Notes under the pieces: model-generated
Databases searched by the model: none
What the model was told of the DNA's origin: nothing
The model's input: only the letters and a program-made list of their open reading frames with translations
Assembly: GCA_903874275.1 (NCBI GenBank)
Contig: CAIQRS010000047.1
Span: 1 to 38,219, forward strand
Length of the DNA: 38,219 nt
DNA from: an uncultured Anaeromyxobacter sp.
Lineage (GTDB): Bacteria > Myxococcota > Myxococcia > Myxococcales > Anaeromyxobacteraceae
Direction of reading: 5' to 3'
Program-made: the position numbers and the translations under genes
Shown here: positions 34,531 through 38,219 of the stretch, piece by piece
Layout of the letters: each line of letters begins with the position of its first letter
Position numbering within the stretch: the first letter of the stretch is position 1

Positions 34531-34994
34531 GCGACAAGCCCGCACCCCTGATGGACGTCAACGCCATCGAGTCCATCCTCCCGCACCGCTACCCGTTCCT
34601 GCTGGTGGACCGGGTGCTCTCCATGGAGCCCATGAAGACGCTGGTGGCGGTGAAGTGCGTCACCGTGAACGAGCCCTTCTTCGCCGGCCACTTCCCCGGC
34701 CACCCGGTCATGCCGGGCGTGCTCATCCTGGAGGCGCTGGCGCAAGCATCGGCCCTGCTCGCCTACGGCTCGATGATCGAGGAGCCGGGCGACAAGGTCA
34801 CCTACCTCATGGGCATCGACAACGCCCGGTTCCGCAAGCCGGTGGTCCCGGGCGACCGGATCGAGCTGCACGTCGAGGTGGTGAAGCGCAAGGGCGCCAT
34901 CTGGAAGCAGAAGGGCCGGGCCGTGGTGGACGGGGAGACCGTCGCCGAGGCCGAGTTCATGGCCATGCTGGTCGATCGGAAGAAGGAAGGCTGA
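34527..34994 (+). CDS. fabZ: 3-hydroxyacyl-ACP dehydratase FabZ
   Basis: 155-residue hot-dog-fold enzyme that dehydrates 3-hydroxyacyl-ACP. The active-site helix is [19 protein letters not shown], with catalytic H55 and E69; [14 protein letters not shown] is the standard opening. By consuming 3-hydroxyacyl-ACP it competes directly with LpxD and LpxA, so its place between their genes balances phospholipid and lipid A synthesis (established for this gene order). The ATG overlaps the lpxD stop by four bases; AGGAGG lies upstream. Confidence 0.97.
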   Translation: MSDKPAPLMDVNAIESILPHRYPFLLVDRVLSMEPMKTLVAVKCVTVNEPFFAGHFPGHPVMPGVLILEALAQASALLAYGSMIEEPGDKVTYLMGIDNARFRKPVVPGDRIELHVEVVKRKGAIWKQKGRAVVDGETVAEAEFMAMLVDRKKEG

Positions 34995-34996
34995 CC

Positions 34997-35770
34997 GTGG
35001 CCATCCATCCCACGGCCGTCATCGGGTCCGGCGCGGAGATCGACCCGAGCTGCGAGATCGGCCCCTACGCGGTCATCGGCCCCAAGGTCCGCATGGGTCC
35101 GGGAAACACGGTCGGAGCCCACGCCCTCGTGGACGGGAACACCACGCTGGGCAAGGGCAACCGCATCTTCGCCCACGCCGTGGTGGGCGCGCCGCCGCAG
35201 GACCTCAAGTACCGCGGCGAGGACACCCGCCTGGAGATGGGGGACGGGAACCTGGTCCGCGAGTTCGCCTCGGTCCACACCGGCACGGTGGGGGGCGGCG
35301 GGGTGACCCGACTCGCCAACCAGTGCCTGATCATGGCCTCGGCCCACGTGGCCCACGACGTCCAGCTCGGCGACCGCTGCATCGTGGCCACCTTCTGCGC
35401 GCTGGCCGGACACGTCGAGGCCGAGGACGGGGTCATCTTCGGGGGGCTCTCGGCGGTGCAGCAGTTCTCCCGCATCGGGAGGCTGGCCTACGTGGGCGGC
35501 CTGACCGGCGTGAACATGGACGTGGCCCCCTACCTCATGGCCTCGGGCCAGCGCGGCGAGATCATGGGAATCAACACGGTCGGGCTGCAGCGGGCCGGCT
35601 TCACCGAGGAGCAGATCACCCGGGTGAAGGAGGCCTACCGGATCGTCTACAGGGCCAAGCTGCCGCTCCAGGAGGCCCTGGCCCAGGTCCGATCCGAGCT
35701 GGGACAGCACCCCGAGATTGCACACTGGGTGAAATTCATCGAGGGCTCCCAGCGGGGGATCATGAGGTAG
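34997..35770 (+). CDS. lpxA: UDP-N-acetylglucosamine 3-O-acyltransferase LpxA
   Basis: 257 residues from GTG 34997, two bases after the fabZ stop, with AAGGAAGG upstream. First committed acylation of lipid A synthesis. The N-terminal hexapeptide beta-helix starts [14 protein letters not shown]; the catalytic His is H120 in [21 protein letters not shown] and GGLSAVQQF are typical. The C-terminal helical domain ([13 protein letters not shown]...) closes the trimer. The acyl-chain ruler cannot be read with confidence from sequence alone. Confidence 0.97.
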   Translation: MAIHPTAVIGSGAEIDPSCEIGPYAVIGPKVRMGPGNTVGAHALVDGNTTLGKGNRIFAHAVVGAPPQDLKYRGEDTRLEMGDGNLVREFASVHTGTVGGGGVTRLANQCLIMASAHVAHDVQLGDRCIVATFCALAGHVEAEDGVIFGGLSAVQQFSRIGRLAYVGGLTGVNMDVAPYLMASGQRGEIMGINTVGLQRAGFTEEQITRVKEAYRIVYRAKLPLQEALAQVRSELGQHPEIAHWVKFIEGSQRGIMR

Positions 35771-35772
35771 TG

Positions 35773-36576
35773 ATGGCCACCATCGGCCTCATCGCCGGCG
35801 GCGGACGCTTCCCCATCCTCTTCGCCGAGAGCGCGCGCCGCGCGGGCCACCGGGTGGTGGCCGCGGCCCACGTGAACCAGACCGACCCGGCGCTCGAGAA
35901 GCTGGTGGACGCCTGCACCTGGGTGAAGCTCGGCCAGTTCGGGAAGGTGCTCGAGGCGTTCAAGGCCGGGGGCTGCACCGAGGTGGTCATGCTCGGCTCC
36001 ATCGCCAAGGCCCGCTTCTTCCGCGACGCCTGGCTCGACGGGCTGGGGCTGCAGATCGTGGCGCGGGTGGCGGTGAAGAGCGACGACAACGTGCTCCGGG
36101 CCATCGCCAGCGCCGCCGAGGAGCGCGGACTGCCGGTGACCGACCCGACCCGCTTCCTTCAGGACCGCCTGGCCCGAGAGGGCGTCCTGGGGAAGCGGCA
36201 GCCCACCGAGGAGCAGTGGGCCGACGCCCGCTACGGGCTCGAGCTGGCCCGGGCCGTGGGGAGGCTCGACCTGGGGCAGACGGTGGTCGTGAAGGACCTC
36301 ACCGCCGTGGCCGTCGAGGTCCTGGAGGGCACCGACGCCTGCATCCGGCGCGGCGGGGAGCTCGCCAGGGAGGGGGCGGTGGTGGTGAAGGCGTTGAAGC
36401 CGCAGCAGGACCGGCGCTTCGACCTGCCCGCGGTGGGGCCCGACACCATCGACTCGATGAGGGAGGCGGGCTGCCAGGTGCTCGCCGTCGAGGCCGGCAC
36501 GACGCTGGTGATGGACCTGGACGAGATGGTCCGCCGCGCCGACAAGGCGAAGATCGCGCTCGTCGGGATCCTCTGA
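35773..36576 (+). CDS. lpxI: UDP-2,3-diacylglucosamine hydrolase LpxI
   Basis: 267 residues, formerly DUF1009. Performs the same pyrophosphate cleavage as LpxH but by attack on the other phosphorus, giving lipid X. Features: [19 protein letters not shown] at the N-terminus; [19 protein letters not shown]; and VGPDTIDSM, whose Asp (D224) aligns with the catalytic Asp of the Caulobacter enzyme. Starts two bases after lpxA. Its presence implies the genome need not have LpxH. The expected next gene, lpxB, is replaced here by a DUF167 gene. Confidence 0.95.
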   Translation: MATIGLIAGGGRFPILFAESARRAGHRVVAAAHVNQTDPALEKLVDACTWVKLGQFGKVLEAFKAGGCTEVVMLGSIAKARFFRDAWLDGLGLQIVARVAVKSDDNVLRAIASAAEERGLPVTDPTRFLQDRLAREGVLGKRQPTEEQWADARYGLELARAVGRLDLGQTVVVKDLTAVAVEVLEGTDACIRRGGELAREGAVVVKALKPQQDRRFDLPAVGPDTIDSMREAGCQVLAVEAGTTLVMDLDEMVRRADKAKIALVGIL

Positions 36577-36863
36577 TGCCCTGGCTGCGCGAGGCGCCGG
36601 GCGGGGTCATCCTGGAAGTCCTGGTCCAGCCCAGGGCCTCCCGCACCCGCGTCGTCGGCGTGCACGACGGCCGGCTCAAGGTGCAGCTGGCCGCACCCCC
36701 GGTGGACGGGGAGGCCAACGCCGCGCTGGTGGAGTTCCTGGCCGACGCGCTCTCCGCGCGCCGCTCCGACGTGTCCATCGAGCGGGGGGACACCGGGCGG
36801 CGCAAGACCGTCCGGGTCGCCGGGGTCGCCGCCCCGTCCGTCCGGGCCGCCCTTTCCGGATAG
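36576..36863 (+). CDS. DUF167 / YggU-family small protein
   Basis: 95 residues. The compact alpha/beta DUF167 fold is shown by [15 protein letters not shown], the core signature [23 protein letters not shown], and the C-terminal [10 protein letters not shown]. Function is unknown in any organism, despite wide conservation. Its ATG overlaps the lpxI stop by one base (TGATG), so it is the last gene of the lipid A block. A 61-base gap with a possible promoter separates it from hemE. Confidence 0.92.
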   Translation: MPWLREAPGGVILEVLVQPRASRTRVVGVHDGRLKVQLAAPPVDGEANAALVEFLADALSARRSDVSIERGDTGRRKTVRVAGVAAPSVRAALSG

Positions 36864-36882
36864 CGCCTCCAGGGTTTCCCGC

Positions 36883-36912
36883 TTGCTGGCCCCCTCCGGG
36901 GGGTCATGTTAT
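36883..36912 (+). promoter_or_regulatory. Possible promoter of hemE with GC dyad
   Basis: TTGCTG (36883-36888), 18 bases, TGTTAT (36907-36912), in the only gap large enough between the lipid A block and hemE. The spacer carries CCCCC-TCC-GGGGG, an inverted repeat that could be an operator. The implied leader is very short. Confidence 0.4.
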
Positions 36913-36924
36913 GAACCCCGGCCG

Positions 36925-37992
36925 ATGAGCCCGACCACGAACGAGCCCTCGTCCCGCTTCCTGCGCGCCTGCCGAAGGCTGCCCGTGGACCGCATCCCGG
37001 TCTGGATGATGCGCCAGGCAGGCCGCTACCAGCCCAGCTACCGCGCCGTCCGCCAGAAGGTCGGGTTCCTCGAGCTCTGCCATTCCCCCGAGCTCATCGC
37101 CCAGGTGACGGCCTCGCCCATCGACGAGTTCGGCTTCGACGCGGCCATCCTCTTCTCCGACATCCTCATCCACCTGCCCGCCATGGGGCTCGACCTCACC
37201 TTCGAGAAGGGGGAGAAGGGCAAGGGGGACGGAGGCCCGAAGATCGCCAACCCGGTGCGCGACCGCGCCGGCGTGGACGCGCTGAAGATCCCCGACCCGG
37301 CCCGCGACCTCCCCTACGTCGCCGCGGGCATCAAGGCCATCCAGCGGACGCTGGCCGGCCGGGTGCCGCTCATCGGCTTCGTGGGTGGCCCGTTCACCGT
37401 GGCGAGCTACGCCGTCGAGGGGGGCAGCCAGGGCTTCACCCGCCTGAAGACGCTGCTCTACACCGATCCCCCCGCCGCCCACGCCCTCTTCGAGAAGCTC
37501 ACCCGCGCCGCCATCGTCCAGCTGCAGGCCCAGGTCGAGGCCGGCGCGCAGGCCGTGCAGATCTTCGAGAGCTGGCTGGGCGAGCTGGGGCGCGAGGACC
37601 TCGAGGCCTACGTCTTCCCGTACCTGGCCCGCATCGCCGAGGCGGTGCGGCCGCTGGGCGTGCCCTCGATCCTCTTCTCCACCACCACGAGCACCCACGT
37701 CGGCCCGATGTCGAAGCTGGGCTACGACGTGCTCTCGGTGGACTGGCGCATCCCCATCTCCGAGGCCCGGGCCCAGGCGCCCGGTCTCGCCATCCAGGGG
37801 AACCTGGACTCGATCCTGCTGCTCGGGCCGCAGAAGCTCCTCCTCGAGCGCACCCGCTCGCTGCTGGAAGAGGGGAGCCGCGCCCCCGGTTTCATCTTCA
37901 ACCTCGGGCACGGCATCACCCCGCCCACGCCGCCGGAGAACGTCAAGGCGGTCGTCGACGCGGTCCACGCCTTCCCCGTTCCCCGTGGGTGA
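36925..37992 (+). CDS. hemE: Uroporphyrinogen decarboxylase
   Basis: 355 residues. Removes four carboxyl groups from uroporphyrinogen III to give coproporphyrinogen III. The N-terminal signature IPVWMMRQAGRYQPSY supplies the substrate-binding Arg; SDIL(I) includes the essential Asp; IFESWLGEL and GFIFNLGHGITPPTP are family hallmarks. Start ATG 36925 gives MSPTTNEPSSRFLRA; the frame is open 14 codons upstream, but that part has no family resemblance. Followed three bases after its stop by hemN, forming a haem operon. Confidence 0.96.
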   Translation: MSPTTNEPSSRFLRACRRLPVDRIPVWMMRQAGRYQPSYRAVRQKVGFLELCHSPELIAQVTASPIDEFGFDAAILFSDILIHLPAMGLDLTFEKGEKGKGDGGPKIANPVRDRAGVDALKIPDPARDLPYVAAGIKAIQRTLAGRVPLIGFVGGPFTVASYAVEGGSQGFTRLKTLLYTDPPAAHALFEKLTRAAIVQLQAQVEAGAQAVQIFESWLGELGREDLEAYVFPYLARIAEAVRPLGVPSILFSTTTSTHVGPMSKLGYDVLSVDWRIPISEARAQAPGLAIQGNLDSILLLGPQKLLLERTRSLLEEGSRAPGFIFNLGHGITPPTPPENVKAVVDAVHAFPVPRG

Positions 37993-37995
37993 GCC

Positions 37996-38219
37996 GTGAC
38001 CTCCATCCCCCCTCCCGAGCTGATCCAGAAGTACGACCGCCCCGGACCGCGCTACACCAGCTACCCGACCGCGCCGGAGTGGACCGACGCGCTCGGCCCC
38101 GCCCAGTTCGCCGAGCACCTGGCCCGCGCCGACGCGGTGAAGGGGCCGCTCTCCATCTACGTCCACCTGCCGTTCTGCCGGGAGATGTGCCGGTTCTGCG
38201 GGTGCAACGTGGTGGCCAC
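37996..38219 (+). CDS. hemN: Oxygen-independent coproporphyrinogen III oxidase, partial (5' end)
   Basis: Only the first 74 codons are present; the gene runs off the window edge. From GTG 37996 the protein opens with PPPELIQKYDRPGPRYTSYP and reaches the radical-SAM cluster IYVHLPFCREMCRFCGC. The spacing C61-x3-C65-x2-C68-x-C70 is the CX3CX2CXC motif specific to true HemN, as opposed to HemW, which lacks the final cysteine. It lies three bases after hemE, consistent with consecutive haem steps. An oxygen-independent enzyme suits an anaerobic or microaerobic lifestyle. Confidence 0.93.
   Translation, partial: MTSIPPPELIQKYDRPGPRYTSYPTAPEWTDALGPAQFAEHLARADAVKGPLSIYVHLPFCREMCRFCGCNVVA

Overview
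The window is about 38 kb of very GC-rich DNA, packed with genes and strongly biased to G or C at third codon positions. Four features point to a delta-type Gram-negative bacterium of the Myxococcota, most likely near Anaeromyxobacter: a Hanks-type Ser/Thr kinase carrying a PilZ-like domain, a GH57 glucan-branching enzyme paired with a DUF4912 protein, lipid A synthesis through LpxI, and the lysS-lol-bamA-ompH-lpxD-fabZ-lpxA order. The taxon is inferred from gene content, not from a search. I see no insertion sequence, prophage, CRISPR array or integrase; this is mostly core chromosome.

Layout. Positions 1-330 hold tRNA-Pro(GGG) on the minus strand with its promoter and terminator. Next come alr (+) and, converging on it with one base between stops, a minus-strand group of ferredoxin, ThDP enzyme and isochorismatase-like hydrolase (1524-4158). 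Positions 4287-9248 (+) carry rlmE and a MacB/LolD-type ABC exporter (ATPase, eight-helix permease, membrane-fusion protein). Positions 9378-15477 (-) carry nfo, a DHH phosphoesterase and a cysteine desulfurase in one overlapping operon, then a probable 6S RNA with a near-consensus promoter, then 5-formyl-THF cyclo-ligase, a YmdB-type phosphodiesterase and tyrS. A lone Fic-like gene (15547-16317) follows. The next minus-strand operon is kinase, ydfG, glnE, ilvE (23322 down to 16433), ending in a terminator.

From 23478 onward everything is on the plus strand: DUF4912 plus GH57 branching enzyme; lysS with its own promoter; a LolC/E-like permease, LolD, BamA, an OmpH/Skp chaperone, LpxD, FabZ, LpxA, LpxI and a DUF167 protein; then hemE and the start of hemN, cut by the window edge. 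The block 27734-36576 is a nearly continuous outer-membrane assembly line: lipoprotein release (Lol), beta-barrel insertion (BamA), periplasmic chaperoning (Skp) and lipid A synthesis (LpxD, LpxA, LpxI, with FabZ setting the acyl pool).

The points most worth a second look are these. The Fic-like protein has Tyr where the catalytic His should be. Two genes in the kinase operon appear to start with CTG, one of them revealing an unannotated N-terminal zinc-ribbon-like segment on the kinase. The structured RNA upstream of 5-FCL overlaps a 54-codon reading frame. The LolC/E-like permease has about 150 extra N-terminal residues and an internal insertion. The DUF4912 protein has a histone-H1-like tail.
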